A stretch of DNA of 64,000 bases from JAOAPY01 sp038237475 (GTDB taxonomy: Bacteria > Acidobacteriota > Blastocatellia > Pyrinomonadales > Pyrinomonadaceae), in the NCBI GenBank assembly GCA_038237475.1, contig JBBRYS010000010.1:124001-188000 (forward strand), given 5' to 3'. Below, one piece after another: positions 26,239 through 35,121 of the stretch. Position numbers and translations under genes: made by a program. The number at the start of each line of letters is the position of its first letter. The first letter of the stretch is position 1. Below the pieces are notes generated by a model, which saw only the letters and a list, made by a program, of their open reading frames with translations, had not been told where the DNA came from and did not search any database.

Positions 26239-26556
26239 GCAACTGATCGTGTCACTGATTACCGTTCAACTAAAGTGCAACCCTCATTCCCGCGGTCCAG
26301 AGGGAAAAAGCATTCAAGTTATCTTCAGCGAGAATTCAGGAAGGAGATTGAGATTGCGAGAAATGGATCTACGCGAGGATAAAAATTGTGGATTATGGAT
26401 ATTCTACATAAGCTGCCGGAGCGACACGTACGGATTAATGGAATCTTCTGGAGCCCAGGCGTCACTGCGTTACTCGCGGCACGCGGTCCTTTAAAGATCG
26501 GTAAGGCTTCATCGCGAGTGCCGCTAGATGCGAGGTGAAGTTATACCAAACGAAAA

Positions 26557-26594
26557 ACGACAAGGGACCAGAATCGCTCCTGATCCCTTGTCGT
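26557..26594 (-). terminator. Rho-independent terminator of Fis-type HTH gene
   Basis: Stem ACGACAAGGGA pairing with TCCCTTGTCGT (plus inner CA/TG), followed on the minus strand by TTTTT; 26 bases after the stop of the downstream-reading HTH gene. Confidence 0.85.
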
Positions 26595-26620
26595 CGGCGC
26601 ACTTGTGACTAATGGGAGTT

Positions 26621-27022
26621 TCACAGGTACGCAGCGGTAGGTTGACCTTGCGTCTCACCTTCGATCGCTTCGTAGCCGACCGGCGTGATCTTGTAGCGCT
26701 TAATCTTGGTGTTAAGGGTCGTGATCTTTACACCGAGCAACTGTGCGGCGCGTGTCTGGTTGCCGGAGGTACGGCTCAAGGCGCTGCGAATGAGGTCAAT
26801 TTCGAATCGTCGCACTTCCTCGTGCAATCTGACACTGCGTTTGGTCGCCGGTTGTGAGACGCGAAATGACTCCACTTCCCGCAGGAGGGTCAGCGCGACC
26901 TCTCTTAGGGTGTTCAGCCTGTTGTCCATGGCTGCCTCGCCGCGAACAACAGCTGCTCCGGCTGCTCCGGCTGTTTCACTGGGGCACCATTCATCCGTTC
27001 TCCACATCATTGAACTACTCAT
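26621..27022 (-). CDS. Stand-alone Fis-type HTH DNA-binding protein
   Basis: A 133-residue protein whose only recognisable domain is a Fis/NtrC-type helix-turn-helix at about 70-111 (EVRRFEIDLIRSALSRTSGN, then TRAAQLLGVKITTLNTKI). The N-terminal 65 residues have an Ala-rich linker and a helix (LNTLREVALTLLREVESF). No AAA+ or receiver domain precedes it, so it cannot activate sigma-54 by itself. GGAGGAG five bases before ATG-AGT fixes the start at 27022, 19 codons inside a longer open frame. It has its own terminator and stands between the first Oar-like receptor and the LytTR regulator; a nucleoid-associated or local regulator role is likely. Confidence 0.8.
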   Translation of the reverse strand: MSSSMMWRTDEWCPSETAGAAGAAVVRGEAAMDNRLNTLREVALTLLREVESFRVSQPATKRSVRLHEEVRRFEIDLIRSALSRTSGNQTRAAQLLGVKITTLNTKIKRYKITPVGYEAIEGETQGQPTAAYL

Positions 27023-27276
27023 CGTTTCTCCTCCATGAAAGGTTTCTTCTGGCTCAACATGTGGCTGGGGTTCCACCATTGTTCGTCTTATCGCTGCAGC
27101 GCCGTCGAAACTTCCCCGGTTCGCGTTGCCGCGGTTGTCGTAATGTGACTATACGCAGCACGTTTTCCGCAGAGATGGAATTTGTGACGAAACGGCTAAA
27201 AGTTGTGATGGGTCGGCTGGAATAAGATCCAGACGGTTGGTTTGTGGTGAATTGTGAAGAATCTGTCGTTCAGAAT

Positions 27277-27456
27277 TTTGTGCTTTGTGCTTTGTGCTTT
27301 GTGCTTTGTGCTTGAACTATGTATTGAACTTTGAACTGAGACGAGAGACCTGGAGCTGGGAATGTGGAATTTGAAACGCGGAACTTGAGACCTGGAACCT
27401 GAGACCTGAGACTCGAAACTTAAATTGAGCATTCCGCAATCAGCAATCACCAATCG
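27277..27456. repeat. Heptamer arrays abutting the LytTR gene
   Basis: Five perfect TTTGTGC units at 27277-27311, then after a short break 18 in-phase heptamers from 27331 to 27456, mostly of the type GAGACCT, GGAACCT, GAAACTT, changing near the end to GCAATCA. The last unit ends exactly at the base before the stop codon of the LytTR gene (27457), which is read from the other side. This covers nearly all of the intergenic region 27211-27456. Confidence 0.9.
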
Positions 27457-28236
27457 CTACAGCGGTCTTCCCACGGCCTCCTGCAGATTGGTCCGATAGT
27501 TCCGGCTGAGGGTCAGTTGCTTGCCATTCTCCATCACCACGTGATACTCACCATGAAACCACGGCTGCAACTCCTTAATCTTGTCGATGCGAACGATACT
27601 CGAGCGGTGAATTCTGAGAAATTTTTTCGGATCCAGCTGAGACTCAAGTCCGCTGATAGTCTCTCGCAAAAGATGCGTCTTCTTCCCGTTATAGACGCGA
27701 ACGTAATTTCCTTCCGCTTCTATACAATGAAGATCGTCGATATCCAGAAAGAAAACTCTGCCCTCCGTCTTGATCACTAACCTCTCGAGATAGCGCGGGC
27801 CCGCCTTTAATTCTTCAAGCAAAGCCAGAATATGCTGATCGCGTTGATTAGAGAGGCCGTCGCGAATAAAACCCTTGGCCCTCTTCCAGGCAGAATCAAA
27901 GCGCTCACGATCGAAAGGCTTGAGTAGATAGTCAAGCGCATGCACTTCAAATGCTCTCACTGCATACTGGTCGTATGCGGTGGCAAAGATAATGTAAGGA
28001 ACGCTTTCGCTCTTCAGGCATTCAAGTACTTCGAACCCGCCCAACTCAGGCATCTGAATATCCAGAAAAATGAGATCAGGCGCCAGCGAACGGATGGCTT
28101 CCACCGCCTCGCGACCATTGGCACACTCACCGATGATCTCTACCTCGGTGTCCCCCTCGAGCATTTCGCGAATCATCTCGCGCGCCAATGGTTCGTCGTC
28201 AATGACTAACGCTCGAATGCTTTTTGCGTTCGTCAT
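27457..28236 (-). CDS. LytTR-family response regulator
   Basis: A 259-residue DNA-binding regulator: receiver (about 7-125, DD13-14, phospho-acceptor D59 in LIFLDIQMP, K108 region YLLKPFD) and a C-terminal LytTR domain (about 155-255, with VFFLDIDDLHCIEAEGNYV and KFLRIHRSSIVRIDKI). Three consecutive ATG codons follow GGGGG; I choose the third (28236), which has the best spacing. The histidine kinase gene ends 470 bases upstream on the same strand, so the pair forms an AlgR/LytR-type two-component system. Its stop codon abuts a heptamer repeat array. Target genes may be the flanking Oar/TPR genes, but no binding sites were identified. Confidence 0.92.
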   Translation of the reverse strand: MTNAKSIRALVIDDEPLAREMIREMLEGDTEVEIIGECANGREAVEAIRSLAPDLIFLDIQMPELGGFEVLECLKSESVPYIIFATAYDQYAVRAFEVHALDYLLKPFDRERFDSAWKRAKGFIRDGLSNQRDQHILALLEELKAGPRYLERLVIKTEGRVFFLDIDDLHCIEAEGNYVRVYNGKKTHLLRETISGLESQLDPKKFLRIHRSSIVRIDKIKELQPWFHGEYHVVMENGKQLTLSRNYRTNLQEAVGRPL

Positions 28237-28707
28237 CATCATCCCCCGATCGCTGGTACAAGTGTCTAGACTTCTGCTTTTCCCGATGCAGAAACTGTGC
28301 CTAATCCCATGAACACCACTACCAAACTGTTTGTGACAAAAAGTATGAACGAAAGAAAAAGACAAAAAGCGCAGGATCCGGTGGCACCTACGAATCAGAA
28401 AAGCAAATAGTTCAGGGTATTCTGAGAAGCTGGGACTCCGAGATCCTGGTTACGCCTTCCAAAAATCTGAATTATCGGGTGCCCTCTGGATTGCTGCGCC
28501 CTTGGATGCAGGTTCAGCCTCGAGCGTTACGTTTCTTTTTTTCGAGGATATCTGGCCGGGAGGGATTAAAGGCGCCCGCCTCCGAATTCCGCTCATCGGC
28601 TGGCAGGATGCAGGTCAAATTGGAAATTGTTGAGGCCGGTGAAATCGATGACGGCAGTGGACCGCCAGGTGATGGATCTGATGTCCGCTTCCCTGGATAC
28701 AGGAGTA
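28237..28707. other. Gap between kinase and LytTR gene
   Basis: About 470 bases without a supported gene. Open frames on the plus strand are short and lack a ribosome-binding site. Unusually long for a kinase-regulator pair, so a separate promoter for the regulator is likely, but I cannot point to one. Confidence 0.4.
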
Positions 28708-29829
28708 TTAGAACTTCCTTGGGATTTCAAGGGTCACGACCAGACCACCGTGCACACCATTGGAGAGCTCAAGCAGATGGTCTGACCCGTATAAGCGCTC
28801 TAACCGGGCTTTGGTGTTAGCCAAGCCAACCCCTTTGCCGACCTGCTGATTGAGGGTGTCAGCCGTCAAGCCCGGGCCATTATCGATAACCTGAATCCTC
28901 ACGCAGCCGTTGCGAGGCACGGCCGTTATTTCAATTCGTCCCGCGTGTTGGCTGGCAATTGCGTGGCGCATAGCATCTTCCACCAGCGGCTGCAGGATTA
29001 GGTTAGGAACCTGAACGTCAAGAACACTCGGATCTACATCGACCAGAGTAGTCAACCTATCGCGAAAGCGGATTCGTTCAATTTCGAGGTACCCATTCAG
29101 AAACTCCATTTCCTCCTGCAGCGTCACCTCCTGGGCACCGGCATTCTCCAGAGTCAGTCGCAGAAAATCACCCAGGCGCGCGATCATACGGCGGGCCGCT
29201 TCGGTATCCCTGTTTAGCAGCGCAGAGATCGAATGCAGCGTATTGAAGAGAAAATGAGGATGCACTTGCATCTTCAGCGCTTCCAGCTGCGATTGGGCCA
29301 ACTGTGTCTCCAGTCGGGAAGCCCGCAATTCTCCACGGCGATAACTCTGGTAGTAATTCAAAGCGTGACTGCATAACAACATCAACCAGTAAATACACAA
29401 CTGGCGATCGAGGTTATAGAGAATGTACTGAAGATCACGGAACACAGTGAGGTAGACGGTCTTGTTGAACGCCGTCAGGAAGATGGCATAGTGCACTCCA
29501 GACATCGATCCCACCAGGAGCACACTCACAACGACGTGCAAAAGAGTACGTCGGGGCCAGTTGGCGCGGTCAATGCGAAAGCGCCGCGAGAGCCACAACA
29601 CCAGGGGCGTAGCCAGGGCCCAGAGATAACAAATACTCATCTGCATGATTAACACATGCCCGACCGGCATGGGTTTTTCCATGTAGAGGCTGTTAAAGAG
29701 AACCTGGCTGGTGAAAAACAGGCCGACCAGCGTCCAGACTGTTACAACCAATCCGTAACGAACCAGACGGCGTTCTAGTAGACGCCCGGTTTTTGTCGGG
29801 ACTATCGGGAACTCAGAAAGACTGTCCAT
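28708..29829 (-). CDS. LytS/YehU-type membrane histidine kinase
   Basis: A 373-residue kinase with four N-terminal membrane helices (about 22-45, 56-80, 95-120 and 140-160), a short coiled coil, the His_kinase domain with the phospho-site motif VHPHFLFNTLHS (H192) and an HATPase_c domain (DNGPGL, GVGLANTKARLERLYG). The N-box reads LVEDAMRHAI, with Asp in place of the usual Asn, a noteworthy change at a Mg-ATP ligand. It would sense a membrane or envelope signal and phosphorylate the LytTR regulator encoded next. The ATG at 29829 begins a hydrophilic 20-residue tail before the first helix. Confidence 0.92.
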   Translation of the reverse strand: MDSLSEFPIVPTKTGRLLERRLVRYGLVVTVWTLVGLFFTSQVLFNSLYMEKPMPVGHVLIMQMSICYLWALATPLVLWLSRRFRIDRANWPRRTLLHVVVSVLLVGSMSGVHYAIFLTAFNKTVYLTVFRDLQYILYNLDRQLCIYWLMLLCSHALNYYQSYRRGELRASRLETQLAQSQLEALKMQVHPHFLFNTLHSISALLNRDTEAARRMIARLGDFLRLTLENAGAQEVTLQEEMEFLNGYLEIERIRFRDRLTTLVDVDPSVLDVQVPNLILQPLVEDAMRHAIASQHAGRIEITAVPRNGCVRIQVIDNGPGLTADTLNQQVGKGVGLANTKARLERLYGSDHLLELSNGVHGGLVVTLEIPRKF

Positions 29830-30116
29830 AGTTTTGCCTACAGAAACGAGATCACGGGCTGGAAGGTTTCACCTGGGCCGCAAGAACGGGGCGTTTGTTC
29901 TCTCCGCCAACCTGCCTCTTATTGAATACTGAGCGCGCGGCTGCGATTCTTTTGTGACTAACGGGCCTCAGAACGTGATGAGCAGGCGAGGCTCTTCCGG
30001 TTGTCTGATTGCCTGTCCTGACTTCCGGTTATTGATCCTCAGGTTCGAAACTGGAAACATGAACTCAACATCTCATGCCATTACGATGGAACAGTCCGAA
30101 GTAGTGCTTGCCGAGA

Positions 30117-31130
30117 TTAGTGCTTCACTGCCAGGTCCCTGATTATCTGCCGAATCTGTTCCGCGTCCTTAACCTTCGGCTGTACTCTCAAATACTCTTG
30201 CAGTTCGACGATCGCCCGCTTGTCATCGCCGCGCTCCATGTAGATAGCGCCGAGGTAGCGGTGAGCATTTGCGGCTTGATCTCCGCCGAGCTGCAAAGCG
30301 CGCTGCAACTCCTTTTCCGCTTCCTCGGGCTGCAGCAAACCGACCAGTGCCCGGCCCAAATACTCGTGAGCAGAAACTGACGCATCATTGGCTTTGATGG
30401 CTAACCGCAGCTCGGTCTCCGCCTCCGCATACTTCTTTTGCTGCAACAGAACCAGCCCGTAATTCATCCGTGGAAGGAAAGCTTCGGGCGCCAACCTTTT
30501 GGCGGCCAGAAGAGACTCGGCGGCAAGCTTGAGCTCGTTGAGTTGAAAATACTCCAAACCTAAATCGTTGAAGGCCATTATAAATTCGGGAAACACAGCA
30601 ATGGCTTTCCTGAGCTTCTCAGCTGCCTTTTTGTGATCGCCTTTCTGCGCCGCGGTCATGGCTTCCTGATAAAAAGCAAGCGCCGGACCCGGAACGTTCG
30701 CGAAGGATGCATTGAGAACACCCGGCGCGCCGGCCCCACCTCCCTTCAGCTTCAAAGTAATTTGCACGTAGGCTGTTTGGCCTTCGCTGCCACGATTACT
30801 GGATTCGGTAATTCGCACTGACTCACTGGCGGGTTCGTAATCATTGCCGGCCTCGATGGTGAGTTCGTACGTTCCCTCAGTCAAGCGGGGAATCGCGAAA
30901 GCGCCGTTGTCGTCAGTCAGGGTTGATGAGGGGCCACCTCTGACGCTATTGACCTTGACGCGCACGCGGCGACCGAGAGGCCTGCCCGAAGGATAGTAGA
31001 TGCGGCCCTGGATGGAATTCCTGCCGTTCAATCCCGGGTTGCCAACGTCGGTATCGAGACCTGAGCTTTGACCCAGCGCAAGGGGGGACAGTGAGAAGAG
31101 TACGAGGATGGTTAATAAAAGACAGCGCAT
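30117..31130 (-). CDS. Secreted TPR protein with carboxypeptidase-regulatory domain
   Basis: A 337-residue protein with a clear signal peptide (MRCLLLTILVLFSLSPLALG), an Ig-like CarboxypepD_reg domain (about 38-130, IQGRIYYPSGRPLGRRVRV, GAFAIPRLTEGTYELTIEAG) and five or so TPR repeats (about 155-330, e.g. AFNDLGLEYFQLNELKLAAE, MNYGLVLLQQKKYAEAETEL). This architecture is common in Acidobacteriota and suggests a periplasmic protein-protein scaffold. The same N-terminal domain type is found in the two Oar-like receptors, hinting at a shared envelope function. The region just upstream of its ATG is a heptamer-periodic tract without a good Shine-Dalgarno. Confidence 0.85.
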   Translation of the reverse strand: MRCLLLTILVLFSLSPLALGQSSGLDTDVGNPGLNGRNSIQGRIYYPSGRPLGRRVRVKVNSVRGGPSSTLTDDNGAFAIPRLTEGTYELTIEAGNDYEPASESVRITESSNRGSEGQTAYVQITLKLKGGGAGAPGVLNASFANVPGPALAFYQEAMTAAQKGDHKKAAEKLRKAIAVFPEFIMAFNDLGLEYFQLNELKLAAESLLAAKRLAPEAFLPRMNYGLVLLQQKKYAEAETELRLAIKANDASVSAHEYLGRALVGLLQPEEAEKELQRALQLGGDQAANAHRYLGAIYMERGDDKRAIVELQEYLRVQPKVKDAEQIRQIIRDLAVKH

Positions 31131-31131
31131 G

Positions 31132-31264
31132 GGATTTCTGATTGCGGATGTCTGATTTCTGATTGCGGGTTTAGGGTATCTTTTTTTGAACTTGAGATCT
31201 GAGAATTTGAGATCTAGGATTTGAGAATTCCGAGGTCGGAAAATCAGAAATCTGCAATCTGAAA
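31132..31264. repeat. Heptamer-periodic tract upstream of TPR gene
   Basis: Nineteen in-phase heptamers from 31132: GGATTTC, TGATTGC, GGATGTC, TGATTTC, TGATTGC, then a T7 unit, then a run of GAGATCT/GAGAATT/AGGATTT type, ending TCTGAAA. It begins one base upstream of the start codon of the minus-strand TPR gene and so includes its ribosome-binding region. Confidence 0.85.
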
Positions 31265-31277
31265 TCCGGGATCGTTT

Positions 31278-31304
31278 CGAGGCGAGGCTGCAGGCCTCGC
31301 CTCG
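31278..31304. terminator. Perfect hairpin after second Oar-like gene
   Basis: CGAGGCGAGGC/GCCTCGCCTCG, 11-base perfect stem with loop TGCAG, 25 bases after the receptor stop on the minus strand. It lacks a T-tract, so intrinsic termination is uncertain. Confidence 0.45.
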
Positions 31305-31329
31305 AGTTCACAACCCCAAGCTCAGCGCT

Positions 31330-34300
31330 TTAGAAACTGAACTTGACTGCGAGTTGCACGTTGCGCCGCTCCAGATTTCCATTCGGGGTTAGGCCTTTGG
31401 TGGCCCCGACAGTGCCATTGGCAACGTCGGTAGTCCCGACCAGAACATAAAGATTGGCATGATTGAGAGCGTTGAACATCTCGCCGCGAAGTTGCAGGCT
31501 CTTGTTTTCACCGATCTTGAAGTTCTTGTACAAGCCTGCGTCAACGTTCCAGATTCCGGGCCCCCGGAACTGGTTCCGTTTGGTCATGTTGGCCGGGTAC
31601 GGACCAAAGTCCGAGCAGCCGCAGATCGGGTTAATAAACGCTCCCACCGGCTGGCCCGTCAGGTTTATGTAATTAAAGAAGTTCGCCTGAGCCCCCGGAG
31701 TTACGTTCACAGAGACCGCGCCATTCGGCACCAACCGCGGTGACGATAGCAACGCATTGGTTGAGTCATAGATCGTGAATGGTGTACCGGTCCGGGTGTT
31801 GAAAATCCCCGTGACCTGCCAACCACCCAGAACCTGCTTACTCCAGCCAGTTGCCTGCTTCGCGAGTGGGACATCCCAGATCACGCTGCTGACAAACCGA
31901 TGTCGCACATCGGCATCGGAATAGCCATAGTCCAGACCCGGATTGAACGGGTTGGTCAACCCGAGGTTACCGGTGAAGGCTGCCTCGCTGAAGGTAGTAC
32001 TCAGATTGTCCTTGTTAACGGCATAGGTGTAATGCGCCGTCAACTGAATCCCCTGCCGCCGGAAGTTGTTCGCGTCGAAATTTACAATGAGGGCGTTATA
32101 GTTCGAATACCCGTCGTTACCCCGGGCGTTTATTCCCGAGTACTGGCTGTTCAATCTGGCATTCGGGTCGGCTTTACCTAAATAGAAGGCTCCGGCCCCA
32201 GGCTGGTTGTAAGTGTTGATTGAGTAGAGGCTGCGGCCCGCGGATCCGGAGTACTCCACCGATAAGACGTTTCCACCACCGAACAACTCATGCTGCAAAG
32301 CTGCGCTCCAGAAATGAGCATAGGCATTGGTGATGTCCTGTCGGACATGCCGCAGACTTCCCCTTGGTATTAATTTGGTTGGCGGTGTATTGCCGCTCAG
32401 TGGTCCAAAGTTGCTGCTGGTGATGGGCAGGGTTGGGACATCCACGCCCTTCTGCAGTGACAGCACCAGGTAATTAGGCGGATTCTGGATCACGTTAAAA
32501 GTAACGTTGCCGAAGTTCCGCTCGTAAGCCAACCCGTAGCCGCCACGGATACTGGTCTTGCCATTTCCAAAGACATCCCAGGCAAAGCCAACGCGAGGCG
32601 CAAAGTTGTTCTTGTCAGGCTTCCACAACCCGCCTACGGGGCTGTTCTTTGCGATCTGCACGCTGCCATTCTGGATTTGCTCCTGAATGGTGCTGCCGCT
32701 GCCGAAATAAAAATTGGAGTCTAGATTGGGATTCTTATTGTGTTGCACTCCGTAATACTCGTAGCGCATCCCCAGGTTCAAAACCAATCTGTTGTTGAAG
32801 CGCCAGGAGTCGTTCACGTATGCGCCCCACTCGCGATAGCGATTGCTGCGAGTGAAATCCGGCGGGCCCACCGGCAAGGTCACGCTCTGTCCGGGAAATT
32901 TCCCCTGCGGGAAAATTGCCGCCTGGAATTGCTGGACACTGCCATTGACGAAATTATCCAGCGACTGTGCATAGTTATTCTGAGTAGAAGAAAGACTCTC
33001 GACCGCGTTCTGGTAAGCGCCAAAGAATCGATTGTCCTGGATGTAGTAAACGACGCCGCCGAATTTAAGCTGATGCCGGCCGCGGGTCAAACTAAAGTCC
33101 TGGTAGACCTGGCCCATATTCTGGGCGCCCGCAAAGCCAACCGGTGAATTGGCCGCGTTATATGGCCAGTATCCAGGAAACGTGATTGGTTGCCCGCCGA
33201 TGGTACCGGTGGTTCCAGGAAACATGAACAAGCCTGGGCCAATCGGTTGTTCTCCGTAGGGAGAATCCTCCACCAGCCGGTTGAAGGCCAGCTTAGTGTC
33301 GGAGATAAACTTCGGCGAGAAGGTGTGGCTCATTGAGACGATGAAGTTATTGCGCAGCTGAGTAAACGGAGTAGAAAAACCCTGGTAAGGACTGAAACCA
33401 GAGCTTCCAATCGGATTCTTTATACTCTCTCTGGCCCATCGTCCGTAGAGGCTCGTCTTGTTACTGAAGTTATAGTCAATGCGACTGGCCATCGAGTAAC
33501 TGTCCTGCGGAGCACCGCCACCCAGATTGACGGGCGTATCAAACTGCACGAGCTGAAACGCCGGCAGGCTCGCCGGTAAACCTACGAACGCATTGCCAGC
33601 CTGTGATCCCGCGGGAATTAACTGGTTGGTGACATCTCCAACTGTATAGACGGTTCCGGTCGGGCGCGCCGCCAGGTGAAACTGGCTAAAGTAATTACGA
33701 GTAGCTGCTGCCGAAGCGGCAATCAACTGCGCAGTCGGAACTACTGAGAGGACTGGTCCGGTGCTGCGCACTTTGGTCCATTCAATACTATTAAAGAAGA
33801 AGAGCTTGTTCTTAACCACCGGCCCACCGATGGTGTACCCGAACTGATTGCGTGTAAACACGCCGCGGGCGACTCCATTGGCGTTGTTGTTGTAGCCATT
33901 GGATGCCAGGCGTGAGATGCGGTTGAATTCGAAAGCCGACCCGTGAAAGCTGTTGCTGCCGCCGCGTGTCGTCACATTGATCACACCTCCCGAAGCTCGT
34001 CCATATTCAGCGGAGAAGTTGCTCGTGATAACACGGAACTCACCCACTGCATCGAGCGGGATGTTCTGGCCGACAGCCGCGTAGTAAAGATTAGTATTGT
34101 CAACGCCATCAAGCAGCACATTCGTACTCGCAGCACGTTGGCCGTTGATGGTAAAGCCCGCGCCGCGACCCGTTGCACCGATACCAGGAACGGCGGCACC
34201 AGGATCGTCGCTGCCCACATTACTGGACAATCCGACCAGGTCGTAAGGGTTACGCGTCAACGTCGGCAGTTGACGAATCTGTGTGCCACTAACAACGTTG

Positions 34301-34734
34301 GATAGCTCCTGCGACTGAGTGTTGACCTCAATTCCTTCGCTGGCCACGACGTTGATGGTGCCGCCGCTAACTTCAGTCAGAGACAGCGGTGATTCCAGCG
34401 AGACTCTGGAACCAACCGTTATCTGCACTCGCTGGGTCAAGGGCTTGAAACTACTGCCCTGAGTAGTGACGTCGTATAATCCCGGCTGCAGCGAGCTGAT
34501 TGTATAGAGGCCCTGGTTGTCAGAAGTGGCCGTCGCCTCGCGTCCTGTTTGCACGGACTTCACCGAAACCGTAGCTCCGGCGACAACGGCCCCATTCGGA
34601 TCGGTGACTTTGCCGGAGAGTTGGCCGGTTTCAGTCTGGGCCATGACTGAACCGACTAACATCGCCAGAACCAGAAGTCCAAAGCCGAGTCGGCCGGCGC
34701 CGTTGCGAAATTGCCTAGGTGTGGTTTTTGTCAT
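31330..34734 (-). CDS. Oar-like TonB-dependent receptor with carboxypeptidase-regulatory domain
   Basis: About 1134 residues. Signal peptide (LGFGLLVLAMLVGSVMAQ), CarboxypepD_reg-like domain (GKVTDPNGAVVAGATVSV, TISSLQPGLYDVTT), a plug-like region (LPTLTRNPYDLVGL, GFTINGQRAASTNVLLDGVD, RGGSNSFHGSAFEFN), and a long beta-barrel ending in the aromatic signal QLAVKFSF. AAAGGA six bases before the ATG at 34734 supports that start; two earlier in-frame ATGs (34755 first) are possible. It is a paralogue of the receptor at 22348 with the same architecture, and lies upstream of the TPR gene on the same strand. Substrate unknown; large-polymer or peptide uptake, or surface assembly, is typical for the group. 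Confidence 0.93.
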   Translation of the reverse strand: MTKTTPRQFRNGAGRLGFGLLVLAMLVGSVMAQTETGQLSGKVTDPNGAVVAGATVSVKSVQTGREATATSDNQGLYTISSLQPGLYDVTTQGSSFKPLTQRVQITVGSRVSLESPLSLTEVSGGTINVVASEGIEVNTQSQELSNVVSGTQIRQLPTLTRNPYDLVGLSSNVGSDDPGAAVPGIGATGRGAGFTINGQRAASTNVLLDGVDNTNLYYAAVGQNIPLDAVGEFRVITSNFSAEYGRASGGVINVTTRGGSNSFHGSAFEFNRISRLASNGYNNNANGVARGVFTRNQFGYTIGGPVVKNKLFFFNSIEWTKVRSTGPVLSVVPTAQLIAASAAATRNYFSQFHLAARPTGTVYTVGDVTNQLIPAGSQAGNAFVGLPASLPAFQLVQFDTPVNLGGGAPQDSYSMASRIDYNFSNKTSLYGRWARESIKNPIGSSGFSPYQGFSTPFTQLRNNFIVSMSHTFSPKFISDTKLAFNRLVEDSPYGEQPIGPGLFMFPGTTGTIGGQPITFPGYWPYNAANSPVGFAGAQNMGQVYQDFSLTRGRHQLKFGGVVYYIQDNRFFGAYQNAVESLSSTQNNYAQSLDNFVNGSVQQFQAAIFPQGKFPGQSVTLPVGPPDFTRSNRYREWGAYVNDSWRFNNRLVLNLGMRYEYYGVQHNKNPNLDSNFYFGSGSTIQEQIQNGSVQIAKNSPVGGLWKPDKNNFAPRVGFAWDVFGNGKTSIRGGYGLAYERNFGNVTFNVIQNPPNYLVLSLQKGVDVPTLPITSSNFGPLSGNTPPTKLIPRGSLRHVRQDITNAYAHFWSAALQHELFGGGNVLSVEYSGSAGRSLYSINTYNQPGAGAFYLGKADPNARLNSQYSGINARGNDGYSNYNALIVNFDANNFRRQGIQLTAHYTYAVNKDNLSTTFSEAAFTGNLGLTNPFNPGLDYGYSDADVRHRFVSSVIWDVPLAKQATGWSKQVLGGWQVTGIFNTRTGTPFTIYDSTNALLSSPRLVPNGAVSVNVTPGAQANFFNYINLTGQPVGAFINPICGCSDFGPYPANMTKRNQFRGPGIWNVDAGLYKNFKIGENKSLQLRGEMFNALNHANLYVLVGTTDVANGTVGATKGLTPNGNLERRNVQLAVKFSF

Positions 34735-35121
34735 ATTCATTCCTTTCTTGATCATTAGTTTCCCGCGACAAGAACAGTCTGTTGAGTAACCCGCATATGA
34801 TGACTACTCATCTGCTTGTCATACCGCTGAAGTGGCGAAGAGGTTGAGCGGCTTGTCGGACCAGCGCAGCTTTCCGCTTTTTCGTAAGTACCGACACGCG
34901 CCTTCTCTTCCCGTTGTAACTAAGCGCAAGGTGCATGCCGCCAAGCGCCAGTCGGATCCTTTCTGAATGGACCGCAGTCTCTTCGGCCCTCGCTGAGATG
35001 AATAGTTTCACTTCTAACTTCTCTCTTTTGGATTTCCCGGTCTTGTAATCTTGATGGTTTTGGATTTTCAGGCTGAGAGATTGAAGTTAAGGTCCAGCCC
35101 GCTTCCAATTTGTCGTACTAA
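34735..35121. other. Intergenic region, no gene seen
   Basis: About 390 bases between the second receptor and the HExxH protein, both on the minus strand. Pyrimidine-rich patches (for example around 35010-35075) but no reliable gene, hairpin or promoter. Confidence 0.4.
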
